Assembly: GCA_039029315.1 (NCBI GenBank)
Contig: JBCCGK010000012.1
Coordinates: 106,746 to 170,745, forward strand
Direction of reading: 5' to 3'
From: JBCCCJ01 sp039029315
GTDB taxonomy: Bacteria > Bacteroidota > Bacteroidia > J057
DNA: 64,000 bases
The notes beneath the pieces are model-generated. The model had not been told where the DNA came from and ran no database searches. It saw nothing but the letters and a program-made list of their open reading frames with translations. Below, in pieces: positions 1-8,581 of this stretch. A program made the position numbers and the translations under genes. Numbering within the stretch: the stretch's first letter is position 1; every line of letters starts with the position of its first letter.

Positions 1-746
1 GCAAAATCGCTTTTGTACATTTTGTACAGGCCGTCGATTTTAGGAACAATGACAAACTCTGTGCGTCGGTTTTTCTCTTTTCCTTCGTCAGACATATTGT
101 CTGAAACAGGCATGGTTTCTCCTTTTCCAGAAGCAGTCAAGCGGCCTTCCTTCACACCATTGGCAACCAATTCGCGAACAACATTGAGTGAACGAGCAAC
201 ACTCAAAGACCAGTTGTCTTTGAAACGCGCTTTGTGGATCACTACAGGATCATTGTCTGTATGTCCTTCAACCAGGATTGAGAGGTCTCCATTGTCTTTC
301 AAGACACCTGCCAGTGTGGCCAGAACATCTTTAGACTCTTTCTTGATCCTGTCTCGTCCAGCTTCGAAGAGGACTTTGTTTGCCATTGTGATATAAAGCT
401 TACCACCTTTTTCTTCAACCTGAATGTCATTTGAGTCGAAGGAAGAGAAAGCTTCTTTGATGGCGTTTTGAAGGTTGGCAATTTTGCCATTGTTCACTTT
501 GATTTGCTCTGTCAGTGAAACGATCTCTTCACTCTTCATGTTGAGGTTCCCCTCCATGGTGGAAATTTTTCCTTTGAGATCGTCATTTTCTTCTTGAGCA
601 GTAGCCAGTGAGCTCTCCAATGCACTTTTTTCAGCAGCAGCACGTGTCATGGCTTCTTCGTACTTCTTCTTGGAAATACAAGAAGTAAGAACGCCAACCA
701 TAGCCAGTGCTACCATAGCTTTAAGGATGATTGCTGATAATTTCAT
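1..746 (-). CDS. OmpA/MotB-domain lipoprotein, 3' end outside the window
   Basis: Reading leftward from an ATG at 746, the frame stays open to base 1, so about 248 residues are visible and the C-terminus is cut by the window edge. The N-terminus is a lipoprotein signal with lipobox LTSC, then a coiled-coil-like stretch (about residues 27-90, rich in Glu, Lys, Ala and Asn). An OmpA-like peptidoglycan-binding domain follows, with the typical segments ILVEGHTDNDPV, NWSLSVARSLNVV and EKNRRTEFVIVP. It should anchor the outer membrane to peptidoglycan from the periplasmic side. Not confused with flagellar MotB because there is no membrane helix and this is a lipoprotein. Confidence 0.88.
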   Translation of the reverse strand, partial: MKLSAIILKAMVALAMVGVLTSCISKKKYEEAMTRAAAEKSALESSLATAQEENDDLKGKISTMEGNLNMKSEEIVSLTEQIKVNNGKIANLQNAIKEAFSSFDSNDIQVEEKGGKLYITMANKVLFEAGRDRIKKESKDVLATLAGVLKDNGDLSILVEGHTDNDPVVIHKARFKDNWSLSVARSLNVVRELVANGVKEGRLTASGKGETMPVSDNMSDEGKEKNRRTEFVIVPKIDGLYKMYKSDF

Positions 747-1024
747 GATAATTTTGTTGCGTAATCTTATGATGATTGATGACAATAATATGTATGCTTT
801 GAGGTATCGTATAGTGCCATCTTTTCGACTACATAGATATTGATACTTATGCAAATAAGCAAATCATTCGCTATTTTCACAGTGATCAGGGACTGAAAAA
901 CTGGATATTTCGGGATAATATCTGGATCAACCAGCCAATCAACAGGATGAAAGCAAATGGGCCTGGAAAAGTACCTCTCATTCTGTCGACTTTCGCCTAA
1001 TCCGGAAATCTCCTCTTCATCCAG
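747..1024. other. intergenic region
   Basis: AT-rich spacer between the OmpA lipoprotein start and the end of the LRR gene. It should hold the OmpA gene promoter, but I found no clear TAnnTTTG box. No convincing ORF or RNA is visible. Confidence 0.4.
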
Positions 1025-2815
1025 TCAGGATTTGATCCAACTTTGGCTCCAATGTTTGCCTCCTCCAAGAAGTTCGACCACATAACATGCAGGGGAAAGA
1101 TGCTGCACATCTAATCGAATTCTTTGCTGTTTTAGCTGGAATTGCTCCATCACCAGGCGTCCTTGCAAATCGATGATGCGCACAGTCCATCCGTCAGCTG
1201 GCATTGGCAAAGAATCGTCCAGGGACAAATTCAGGAAATCTGTCGCTGGATTTGGGAATTGTTGGATCGCAGTCTGTTCCAATATTTCTATCAAATTGGA
1301 TCGCTCAACAACCAATTGGATAGTGTCCAGGATAAGTGTCAGATTGTTCGCTCCCGGATTGCGAGCCTGACAGCTGTAGATTCCAGAATTGGCATCTGTC
1401 AGGTGCGACAACCATAGACTATTGCTATTCACTGTATCGAATGCTGTCCCATTGTGGAACCATATGTATTCATTGTCGGTCAATTGACTATCGATGGGCA
1501 TGTGTAGTTCCACGCTATCTCCCACAGCGGCTACAATCAGGTTATCCAAGGGGTCAATCACAGCCTGTGTCCAGTATACAAATGCTCCCGTGGCTGCAGT
1601 AATATTGGGAAGAATATCTTCAAACGTGAATCGGTTCTGGTCCATGAACAAGGTGGACAACACTGGCAAGGCTGTCAAGGAAGGACAGCTTGTCAATTGA
1701 TTCCTGCTAAATCTGAGATCCTGCAAAAATGGATTGTCTGAGAAATCCGGTACGACTCCCTCCAACTGATTGTCCATAACCAATAGCGTGTTCAGAAAGG
1801 GACAGCCGGGAAGCGATGTCAAAGGTCCTGACAAATTCGTATTGATTGCATCCAGACGCTCGAGTTGGGGCAAGGAAAAATCAGGGAGAGGGCCTGGCTT
1901 GAGAGGATTCTGTGACAAATTAATAAACTCAACCAATGGCATGGCATCAAAAGCAGGTACACTATCCAACTCATTCATGAACAGATCCAAACGCTCCAGC
2001 TTCGGCAGGTTAAAGTTTGGGACAGTGCCCTGAAGATGGTTTCGCTCCAAATCCAGAATTTCCAGACTGATCAAGCCACTCAATTGGGGAATGGTACCGC
2101 TAAGCTGATTTTCATTGATGGTAAAGATGATAAGTTCCGGATTCTGAAGATCCGGGATTCTCCCTTCCAGATTGTTTCCTTCCAGTTGAAGAATCCGTAA
2201 AGAGCCTAAATGACTGAGGTCCGGAATGGTATCACTGAGTTGATTGTCAGTCAATGTGATTCTATCGAGCAAGAGTGAATTGGGAAAGTTGGGAATGTTC
2301 CCACTCAATTCATTATTGGAGAGGAAAATTCTCGTCAGATTTGGACAACCTGAAAAATCCGGCAATGGACCATCAATCTTATTATGCAGGGCTTCCAGAA
2401 TCGACAATTGAGGACAATTGGAGAAATCGGGCAAGGGACCAGTAATGCCATTCCCAGTCAGTTCGATTGAAAATATTTCAGGGATGGAAGAGAAAGCAGG
2501 TAGCGGTCCATCGATATCGTTTCCCTCGATTTCAATCATTTCCAGCTTTGGCAGCGCCAGATCAGGAATGGTGTCGGTCAAATTATTGAGAGACAGAGAG
2601 ATTTTCTGAACCCGACCTGTGGTTGTATCCATCGTGATTCCATACCAACCAATCACAGGCTGTGTCAAATCCCAGGTATTATTCCAATTGGGACCTCCTG
2701 TCTCGTTGTACAAGAGGACAAGTTGCATCGAATCTGAAGGGTGGGCAGATTGGCCCAAAACATTCAAAGCCGAAACCAGACAGAGATAGAGAGAGAAAAA
2801 GGGTTTAATATTCAT
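1025..2815 (-). CDS. secreted leucine-rich-repeat/Ig-like protein with T9SS sorting domain
   Basis: 596 residues from the ATG at 2815, chosen because it opens a clean signal peptide ending in LNVLGQ; an upstream TTG would add six residues. After the signal comes a plant-type LRR cap (GGPNWNNTWDLTQPV). About fifteen short leucine-rich repeats of the form PxLxxLxLxxNxLxGxIPDF follow (about residues 75-390), then an Ig-like domain ending YSCQARNPG (about 400-500). The C-terminal type A sorting domain starts FPNPATDFLNL and ends in a basic tail. LRR-Ig proteins are usually binding or adhesion modules; the ligand is unknown. It is a paralogue of the next gene upstream and lies downstream of it on the same strand. 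Confidence 0.85.
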   Translation of the reverse strand: MNIKPFFSLYLCLVSALNVLGQSAHPSDSMQLVLLYNETGGPNWNNTWDLTQPVIGWYGITMDTTTGRVQKISLSLNNLTDTIPDLALPKLEMIEIEGNDIDGPLPAFSSIPEIFSIELTGNGITGPLPDFSNCPQLSILEALHNKIDGPLPDFSGCPNLTRIFLSNNELSGNIPNFPNSLLLDRITLTDNQLSDTIPDLSHLGSLRILQLEGNNLEGRIPDLQNPELIIFTINENQLSGTIPQLSGLISLEILDLERNHLQGTVPNFNLPKLERLDLFMNELDSVPAFDAMPLVEFINLSQNPLKPGPLPDFSLPQLERLDAINTNLSGPLTSLPGCPFLNTLLVMDNQLEGVVPDFSDNPFLQDLRFSRNQLTSCPSLTALPVLSTLFMDQNRFTFEDILPNITAATGAFVYWTQAVIDPLDNLIVAAVGDSVELHMPIDSQLTDNEYIWFHNGTAFDTVNSNSLWLSHLTDANSGIYSCQARNPGANNLTLILDTIQLVVERSNLIEILEQTAIQQFPNPATDFLNLSLDDSLPMPADGWTVRIIDLQGRLVMEQFQLKQQRIRLDVQHLSPACYVVELLGGGKHWSQSWIKS

Positions 2816-2861
2816 ACACGATACTGACAACAATTCAATATGTACTTTGCAAAATATTCAG

Positions 2862-2916
2862 AAAATGGGAATACGGCTGATCCAGCATAGGACTCAGATC
2901 TGCTTATTCCCATTTT
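2862..2916. terminator. long-loop hairpin between the two LRR genes, possible terminator
   Basis: The arms AAAATGGGAATA (2862-2873) and TATTCCCATTTT (2905-2916) are perfectly complementary over 12 bp with a loop of about 31 bases. It lies between the stop of the larger LRR gene and the start of the smaller one. A/T tracts flank it on both sides. Function as a terminator is inferred; the loop is longer than usual. Confidence 0.4.
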
Positions 2917-2945
2917 TTCTCTACAATTTTGGATAAGCTTATAAC

Positions 2946-5192
2946 CTAATTGGATTTGAGCCACTTTTGCATCCAGTGTTTCCCTCCACCGATCAGTTCC
3001 GCCACATATATTCCAGCAGGCAAGTGCCCAACATCTAGCTGAATGTTACGCGCTGCCAATGGGCCAGATGTCATCACGATTCTGCCTTGTAAATCAACAA
3101 TCCGCACGGACCAACCTTCTGTGGGCACAAAGAGGGATTCATTCAGCGAGATGCTGAGCACATCAATGGCAGGATTGGGCGCCAACTGAATATCTGAAGC
3201 AAGGATCTTGTCCAACTGATCTGCCACAGAGACCGATACATGAAAGGAATCCAGGGCCAGCGTTAGTTCAGGCAAAGCCGTATTGGTCGCCAGACAGTGA
3301 TAGGTTCCGGAATCAGCCAGGGACAAATTATTCAGCATCAGACTGTTCGCATTCAAGCTATCAATGGCCTGCCCATTGCGATACCAGACATAGTGATTGT
3401 CCGTGATCATGCTGTCAATGGGGAAGTGCAAGTCCAGATTTCCTCCAGTGGCAGCCATCCTATCCTGAGAAGGGGTGGATGCCTGTGGGGAGTAGGAGAA
3501 ATTGGAGATGCCGGCATTGGGGACCAAGTCCTCAAAGGTCAAATGGTTCCCCAGGACAAAGAAGGTGATCAGATTTGCGGCAGCGGATTGATCTGCACAG
3601 GAAGTAAATTGATTGTTGCTCAGATACACGGACTGAAGATCCGGACAATTGGTAAATGAAGGAATCGCTCCTGTCAGGGAATTGTTTTGCAGATTGAGTG
3701 AGGTCAAAGCAGGCAAATCCAGGGAAGGGAGTGTATCAGTCATGCCTCTGTTTCCAAGACTTAGCGATGTCACCTGACCATTTGTGTTCAGTGATACTCC
3801 GGCCCATGAATGCACGGGCTGAGTCAAATCCCAGGATACAGTCCAACTCGTTCCCCCTGTTGCATTGTATAGTCCAACCAGGATCATAGAGTCGGCAGGA
3901 TCAGCTGGCGGGGGAGGCGGGACAACTGTCAGGTGAATGGGATAAATTTGAATGTACATTCCTGGCAAGGCTGGATTGGTTACTCTACAGATGTATTCTC
4001 CATTATCAGCAGTAGTCAGGTTATGCATCCAGAGGCTATTGGTGCTGGTGGTGTCAAAGGGAACGCCATCTTTACGCCATTCATATATATTGGTGGTGAT
4101 CATGCTATCTGTGGGATAATGCAGCTCTACGCTCGCTCCATCTGGCAGATTGTAATAGGGTTCAATTGGCTCTACATAATCCTGATACGCATAGGTATAC
4201 AGCAGACTCGCCAGACCGACCTGTGGCAACAGATCCTGATAGGTAAGCCGATTACTTGACAGATACAAGCGTGAAAGATTGGTGAATCCTGTCAGTGGTG
4301 GACAGGAAGTGAATCGACAACCGGACAGTTCCAAATTCAGCATATTGGGATGTGTGATGGAATAATTCGGAATCGCTCCATCCAGGTTGATATTCCCATG
4401 CAGAAATAGATGTAGCAAGTTCGGGCAATTGGTCAAAGCTGGCAAATGGCCTTCGAGATCACAATTCTCCATATATAATCCTGTCAGGGCAGGTAAATTG
4501 AAATCGGGAATTTGACCTCCCAATTGGGAATTATCACTAAGACTCAAGGTCTCCAAGGCAGGCATCCCACTGAAATTGGGAATCGAGTTCAGCTTATTCA
4601 GATTCAAGGAAACCGACTCCACAAGTGGCAACTGAAAATCCGGAACAGCTCCACTAAAGTCATTGTCATAGAGTTCGAGACGTTTCAGCTTGACCAAACT
4701 ATCCAACCCAGGCAAAGTCCCTGCAAAATTATTACTTGACAAGTCTATTCTTTGCAATTCAGGAAGGTTAAAATCTGGCAATAGGCCTCCAAAATCATTG
4801 TTATAAGCCTCAAGTATTTCCAGCTTGCGGCAGGAATCTAATGCTGGCATCGCTCCGATCAAGTCATTTCCATATACATAAAGATTTTCCAATTCAGGCA
4901 AATTCAGATCTGGCAAGGTTCCTGCCAATCCATCATGGGACAGCCATATTTCCTGGACCCTCCTTGGAGGTATAGTAGTGAGATAGATTCCATTCCAGCT
5001 ACTTACCGGCATCGTCAGATCCCAGGGAGTATCCCAGTTCGGCCCTCCTGTACTGTTGAAGAAATTGACCAATTCGAGAGAATCGCCAGTATGGGTTGCT
5101 TGGGCGTTCATATGCGTTGGGCCTTTTCCCAGGAAGAAAAAGCAACAACAAAAAGCTATGATCAGTTGGGAAAACGTATGATTCTTGTTCAT
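2946..5192 (-). CDS. two-module secreted LRR-Ig protein with T9SS sorting domain
   Basis: 748 residues from the ATG at 5192; the upstream extension in the same frame lacks signal-peptide character. A Cys-rich hydrophobic signal segment (about residues 8-24) is followed by an LRR cap (GGPNWDTPWDLTMPV), LRRs (about 80-330) and an Ig-like domain (about 340-430, ending YICRVTNPA). A proline linker (VVPPPPPADP) leads into a second cap (GGTSWTVSWDLTQPV), a shorter LRR block and a second Ig domain ending YHCLATNTA. The type A sorting domain (about 670-748) begins LAPNPAIDVLSISL. The cap-LRR-Ig unit is therefore duplicated inside the protein, and once more in the downstream paralogue. Exported across the outer membrane and probably surface-held. 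Confidence 0.85.
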   Translation of the reverse strand: MNKNHTFSQLIIAFCCCFFFLGKGPTHMNAQATHTGDSLELVNFFNSTGGPNWDTPWDLTMPVSSWNGIYLTTIPPRRVQEIWLSHDGLAGTLPDLNLPELENLYVYGNDLIGAMPALDSCRKLEILEAYNNDFGGLLPDFNLPELQRIDLSSNNFAGTLPGLDSLVKLKRLELYDNDFSGAVPDFQLPLVESVSLNLNKLNSIPNFSGMPALETLSLSDNSQLGGQIPDFNLPALTGLYMENCDLEGHLPALTNCPNLLHLFLHGNINLDGAIPNYSITHPNMLNLELSGCRFTSCPPLTGFTNLSRLYLSSNRLTYQDLLPQVGLASLLYTYAYQDYVEPIEPYYNLPDGASVELHYPTDSMITTNIYEWRKDGVPFDTTSTNSLWMHNLTTADNGEYICRVTNPALPGMYIQIYPIHLTVVPPPPPADPADSMILVGLYNATGGTSWTVSWDLTQPVHSWAGVSLNTNGQVTSLSLGNRGMTDTLPSLDLPALTSLNLQNNSLTGAIPSFTNCPDLQSVYLSNNQFTSCADQSAAANLITFFVLGNHLTFEDLVPNAGISNFSYSPQASTPSQDRMAATGGNLDLHFPIDSMITDNHYVWYRNGQAIDSLNANSLMLNNLSLADSGTYHCLATNTALPELTLALDSFHVSVSVADQLDKILASDIQLAPNPAIDVLSISLNESLFVPTEGWSVRIVDLQGRIVMTSGPLAARNIQLDVGHLPAGIYVAELIGGGKHWMQKWLKSN

Positions 5193-5350
5193 AAAATAGG
5201 GGTTTGTGTCAATTGGGTAAGTGTGACTCATCAACAGTGGACTTTGGCTACGCCTCTGTCCATTTATTCGTTAGATAGAAAAACAATTGATAGCTATTTT
5301 GGTGTTTTGTGATTAGTCTCTTTCCTTACCAAAACGTAAACAGAAACTTT

Positions 5351-6769
5351 ATGAAATATTTCTTGACACTCTTTTCCCTCCTTCTCACAGTGTCTGGCAT
5401 CTATGCGCAACCTGTGATTGAGCTGGAATTATCTGCTTCTGGGTTCACCCGGCCTGTAGACATTGTTCATGCAGGAGATGATCGCCTGTTCATTGCGGAG
5501 CAGGCTGGAATAATCAGAATTCTTCAGGCGGATGGAAGTATTGCTGCGACTCCCTTTCTGGATATCGAAACCGCTGTCCGCTATGTAGACAATGAAGAAG
5601 GATTTCTCGGTCTTGCCTTTCACCCGGATTATGCCAACAATGGCTACTTCTATGTGAACTATACGGTTGGCACCTCAACTACAAGGCGCACAAGAATTTC
5701 ACGATTTGAGGTGTCGCAAAATTCCCCGGATGAGGCAGATCCTGCTTCCGAATTGATCTTGCTGGAAATTGCCCAACCCTTCTGGAACCACAATGCAGGA
5801 GATCTGGCATTCGGGCCGGATGGTTATCTGTATATTCCTACTGGCGATGGCGGAAGTGGTGGCGATCCCGGCAACCGGGCACAGAGTGGCCTGAATCTGT
5901 TGGGAAAGATCCTCCGAATTGATGTCAATAATGGGACACTCTATGCCATTCCGACAAACAATCCTTTCATCAATGACAACAATATCGAAAACGAAATCTG
6001 GTCCATTGGATGGCGCAATCCCTGGCGATTCTCCTTTGATCGATTAACCGGAGATATGTGGGTCGCAGATGTCGGACAGAGTGCTTTTGAAGAACTCTCC
6101 ATGGAGCCTGCCAATAGTCCCGGCGGCCTCAACTATGGCTGGAGATGCTATGAAGCCAATGCCTCTTACAACCTGAATCCTGATTGTGCTTCCTCTGATC
6201 AGTATGTTGGTCCAGTCTTTAATTATCCGCAAAATTCAAGCAATTGGGGCAAATCCATTACAGGAGGCTTTGTCTACAGAGGACAGGATTTCCCGGCATT
6301 GTATGGCCATTATGTCTTTGCGGACTATCACACCAACAACTTCTGGACCTTGCATGACAGCATGGGGCAATGGGTGTTGAGTACACAGGGCAAATTGATA
6401 TCCGGGACCAATAAGGTGAGCACATTTGGGGAGGACAAGGATGGAGAACTGTATGTGGCCAATCTCAAGAGCGGAGAAATTTTTCGAATCATAGAGACGA
6501 CTACCTCCATCGATCCTGGAGTAGATCTCGATGTGGAGGTGTTTCCTCATCCCTGGAAGGACATCCTTCAAGTCCAATTCTCCCGCCCTTTATTGGAATC
6601 GTTCACTCTTAGGGTCTGGAATGCCAATGGCCAGTTGGTTCTATCGAGAAAAGATGCCGGGACAGATCAGCTAATCCTGAACCGAGAAGGGCTGCCCACG
6701 GGAATCTATGTATTAGAGGTGATGAGTGAGGAAGGAATCCTCTATAGACAAAAATTGCTGACGAATTGA
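5351..6769 (+). CDS. secreted PQQ-dependent sugar dehydrogenase (GSDH fold) with T9SS domain
   Basis: 472 residues. The ATG at 5351 starts a signal peptide ending GIYAQ; an upstream in-frame TTG at 5309 is less likely. The body (about residues 20-370) is a glucose/sorbosone dehydrogenase-type six-bladed propeller. Family landmarks include RPVDIVHAGDDRLFIAEQAG, a GDLAFGPDGYLYIPTGDGG segment, SIGWRNPWRFSFD and WVADVGQSAFEEL. Such enzymes oxidise aldoses or related compounds with PQQ and calcium outside the cytoplasmic membrane; the substrate cannot be told here. The C-terminus (from about 395, HPWKDILQVQF) is a type A T9SS sorting domain. It is divergent from the LRR gene pair. Confidence 0.87.
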   Translation: MKYFLTLFSLLLTVSGIYAQPVIELELSASGFTRPVDIVHAGDDRLFIAEQAGIIRILQADGSIAATPFLDIETAVRYVDNEEGFLGLAFHPDYANNGYFYVNYTVGTSTTRRTRISRFEVSQNSPDEADPASELILLEIAQPFWNHNAGDLAFGPDGYLYIPTGDGGSGGDPGNRAQSGLNLLGKILRIDVNNGTLYAIPTNNPFINDNNIENEIWSIGWRNPWRFSFDRLTGDMWVADVGQSAFEELSMEPANSPGGLNYGWRCYEANASYNLNPDCASSDQYVGPVFNYPQNSSNWGKSITGGFVYRGQDFPALYGHYVFADYHTNNFWTLHDSMGQWVLSTQGKLISGTNKVSTFGEDKDGELYVANLKSGEIFRIIETTTSIDPGVDLDVEVFPHPWKDILQVQFSRPLLESFTLRVWNANGQLVLSRKDAGTDQLILNREGLPTGIYVLEVMSEEGILYRQKLLTN

Positions 6770-6902
6770 AGAATATGATTTCAAGGATAGTTCACTCTTC
6801 CATTCTTCCATGAAATTATTCTTCCAAGCATGATTTTTTTTTTGTTAATTGATCTCAGTTTCAACTAATTCGCAACTATACCAACCTTATTCACTATTCA
6901 CC

Positions 6903-7226
6903 ATGTACGAAATTTATCAAAGCGAAAAATCTCAGGAATACTACTTCCGGCTAAAAGCAAAAAACGGACAGGTAATTCTTACCAGCCAAGGATACGCCAA
7001 TAAAGCTGGTGCGCAAAACGGGATAGAATCGGTACGCAAAAATGCAGGAAATGAAGATCGCTTCGAGAAGAAGACTTCAACCAACGACAAGTTCTACTTC
7101 AGTCTGAAGGCTGGCAATGGTCAAGTGATTGGTTCCAGCCAGATGTACAAATCTGCAAGTGGTCGAGACAATGGCATCGCCTCTGTCGCGCAAAATGCTG
7201 ACGGAGATGTCAAGGATCTCACCTGA
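6903..7226 (+). CDS. YegP family protein (two DUF1508 repeats)
   Basis: 107 residues from the ATG at 6903; an upstream TTG extension has no similarity to the family. It contains two tandem copies of the DUF1508 motif: YYFRLKAKNGQVILTSQGY followed by GIESVRKNA, and FYFSLKAGNGQVIGSSQMY followed by GIASVAQNA. YegP proteins are small cytoplasmic double-repeat proteins of uncertain biochemical role. The gene stands alone and is followed by a clear terminator. Confidence 0.9.
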   Translation: MYEIYQSEKSQEYYFRLKAKNGQVILTSQGYANKAGAQNGIESVRKNAGNEDRFEKKTSTNDKFYFSLKAGNGQVIGSSQMYKSASGRDNGIASVAQNADGDVKDLT

Positions 7227-7255
7227 CAAGAATCCTTTTACGACTATTTTTTATC

Positions 7256-7286
7256 GGTCAAGCCAGTCAATGGCTTGACCCTTTTT
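7256..7286 (+). terminator. rho-independent terminator after the YegP gene
   Basis: A perfect 10-bp stem, GGTCAAGCCA and TGGCTTGACC, with a 5-base loop, followed at once by CTTTTT. It lies 29 bases after the YegP stop codon. Confidence 0.85.
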
Positions 7287-7442
7287 GATTCTGGCCCTCC
7301 CGCAATCAGATAATAAGCTCTCTTCCCCGCCAAAACCCCCTTCCTTCAGGCTTCCTGCCTACTTGCTTTTATTCATCTGCACCTTAACACCCCTTTAACA
7401 TATTTTGTGAGCATCTTAACGATCTCATATATGGATTCAGCC

Positions 7443-7450
7443 TATCTTTG
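7443..7450 (+). promoter_or_regulatory. -7 box of the GLPGLI gene
   Basis: TATCTTTG matches the Bacteroidota -7 consensus TAnnTTTG. It lies 16 bases before the ATG at 7466, which implies a very short leader. I see no good TTG at the -33 position. Confidence 0.45.
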
Positions 7451-7465
7451 AACCAAAACAGCATT

Positions 7466-8218
7466 ATGCAACAATACCTACTCCCCCTCCTACTCTTACT
7501 GCTTCCAGCCTGGCTCATCGGACAACATACTTCTGGCATCATCACCTATGAGGAAGTGGTCCAAATCCAAATCGATCTACCCGAAGAGGTGAAAGCCATG
7601 GCGATTGAGATTCCAACTGAAAACAAAACACAAAAAGAGCTATACTTTACAGCAGAGCACAGTTTGTTCAAAAACAAGGCCTCCGATGAAGGACCAGAAA
7701 CCATTGAAGCCGATGGCGGAGATTTCAAATTCAAAATGGTCAGATCTATGCCCGATAACCAGATCTATAAAAATTTGACTACCAAACAAACTGTACAACT
7801 TGAGGAATTTTTTGGAAAGAAGTTCCTGATTGCAGGAGAATTGAGAACCTATGAGTGGAAGATGACCGGAGAACAAAAACCTATCATGGATATGCTTTGC
7901 TTACAGGCCATCAGCGCCGATACCTCCAAGAAAATCGAAGCCTGGTTTACCCCTCAAATTCCGATAGGTACCGGGCCAGATCTACTCGTTGGCCTTCCGG
8001 GTATCGTGCTTGAAATGACCCTGGATGATGGCCAGCGAAAACTCACAGCTACCAATATCGAGTTCAAGGAATTCGCCGAGGGAGAGATTGCCGCACCAAC
8101 CAAAGGCAAGTCTGTTACGCAGGAAGAATATAAAGAAATTGTGGACGAGAAGATGAAAGAAATGGAGGAAGAAATGGGCGGAAAAGGCGGTGTACGCGTG
8201 ATTACCAGACACGAATAA
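7466..8218 (+). CDS. GLPGLI family exported protein
   Basis: 250 residues. The ATG at 7466 starts a Leu-rich signal peptide ending AWLIGQ. The name motif appears as LLVGLPGIVLEMTLDDG near residue 180, preceded by the usual IPIGTGP segment. The C-terminus is acidic and lysine-rich with KMKEMEEEMGGKGG. GLPGLI proteins are periplasmic or secreted proteins of unknown biochemistry, commonly coded beside large outer-membrane barrels. That is the case here: the barrel gene begins 363 bases downstream, though a palindromic repeat lies between them. Confidence 0.85.
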   Translation: MQQYLLPLLLLLLPAWLIGQHTSGIITYEEVVQIQIDLPEEVKAMAIEIPTENKTQKELYFTAEHSLFKNKASDEGPETIEADGGDFKFKMVRSMPDNQIYKNLTTKQTVQLEEFFGKKFLIAGELRTYEWKMTGEQKPIMDMLCLQAISADTSKKIEAWFTPQIPIGTGPDLLVGLPGIVLEMTLDDGQRKLTATNIEFKEFAEGEIAAPTKGKSVTQEEYKEIVDEKMKEMEEEMGGKGGVRVITRHE

Positions 8219-8235
8219 TTTTCAAGATGTGTGGG

Positions 8236-8285
8236 CTCGGAGGATGGGGCAATCGACAGATGAAGGAGCCAAGCCATCCTCCGAG
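8236..8285. other. stable 12-bp hairpin after the GLPGLI gene
   Basis: CTCGGAGGATGG (8236-8247) and CCATCCTCCGAG (8274-8285) are perfectly complementary with a 26-base loop. There is no T-run after it on either strand, so a simple terminator is doubtful. It could stabilise the 3' end of the GLPGLI mRNA. Confidence 0.4.
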
Positions 8286-8390
8286 ATCCCTTCATCAGTA
8301 TATTTCCTGCATCTTCTCACCTTTGTTGTGACACAGGCATTTATCCTGTGATGTTCAGCGAATGACCCTCGCTGGAACAGGCTTCCCTTA

Positions 8391-8552
8391 GAGACTGTTT
8401 TGGAATCTGTGCTGAGAATGTTTATGGCGTATTTTTTTCTCCGACAAGGCTCTTTTTTGATCTCATAGTGGGGCTATGAGATCAAAAAAAGCCGCCGGAT
8501 GAGGAAAAAAGATGCCTACAAAAAATAAGTGATAGATGTTCAAACAGTCCTC
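8391..8552 (+). repeat. palindromic repeat, copy A
   Basis: 162-bp imperfect palindrome with ends GAGACTGTTT and AAACAGTCCTC, flanked by TTA on both sides (8388-8390 and 8553-8555). The central hairpin has arms at 8453-8468 and 8474-8489, perfectly paired over 16 bp around the loop TGGGG. Related copies are at 16310, 58883 and, inverted, 63861. In this copy the stem carries GATCTC/GAGATC where copies C and D carry GTTCTC/GAGAAC. Confidence 0.85.
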
Positions 8553-8581
8553 TTATTCCCCAACATTTCAATCCTCCCATC

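Noticed and set aside
8453..8489. Central hairpin of the palindromic repeats as a rho-independent terminator
   Set aside because: The T-tract precedes the stem and the A-tract follows it on both strands, the reverse of a terminator.
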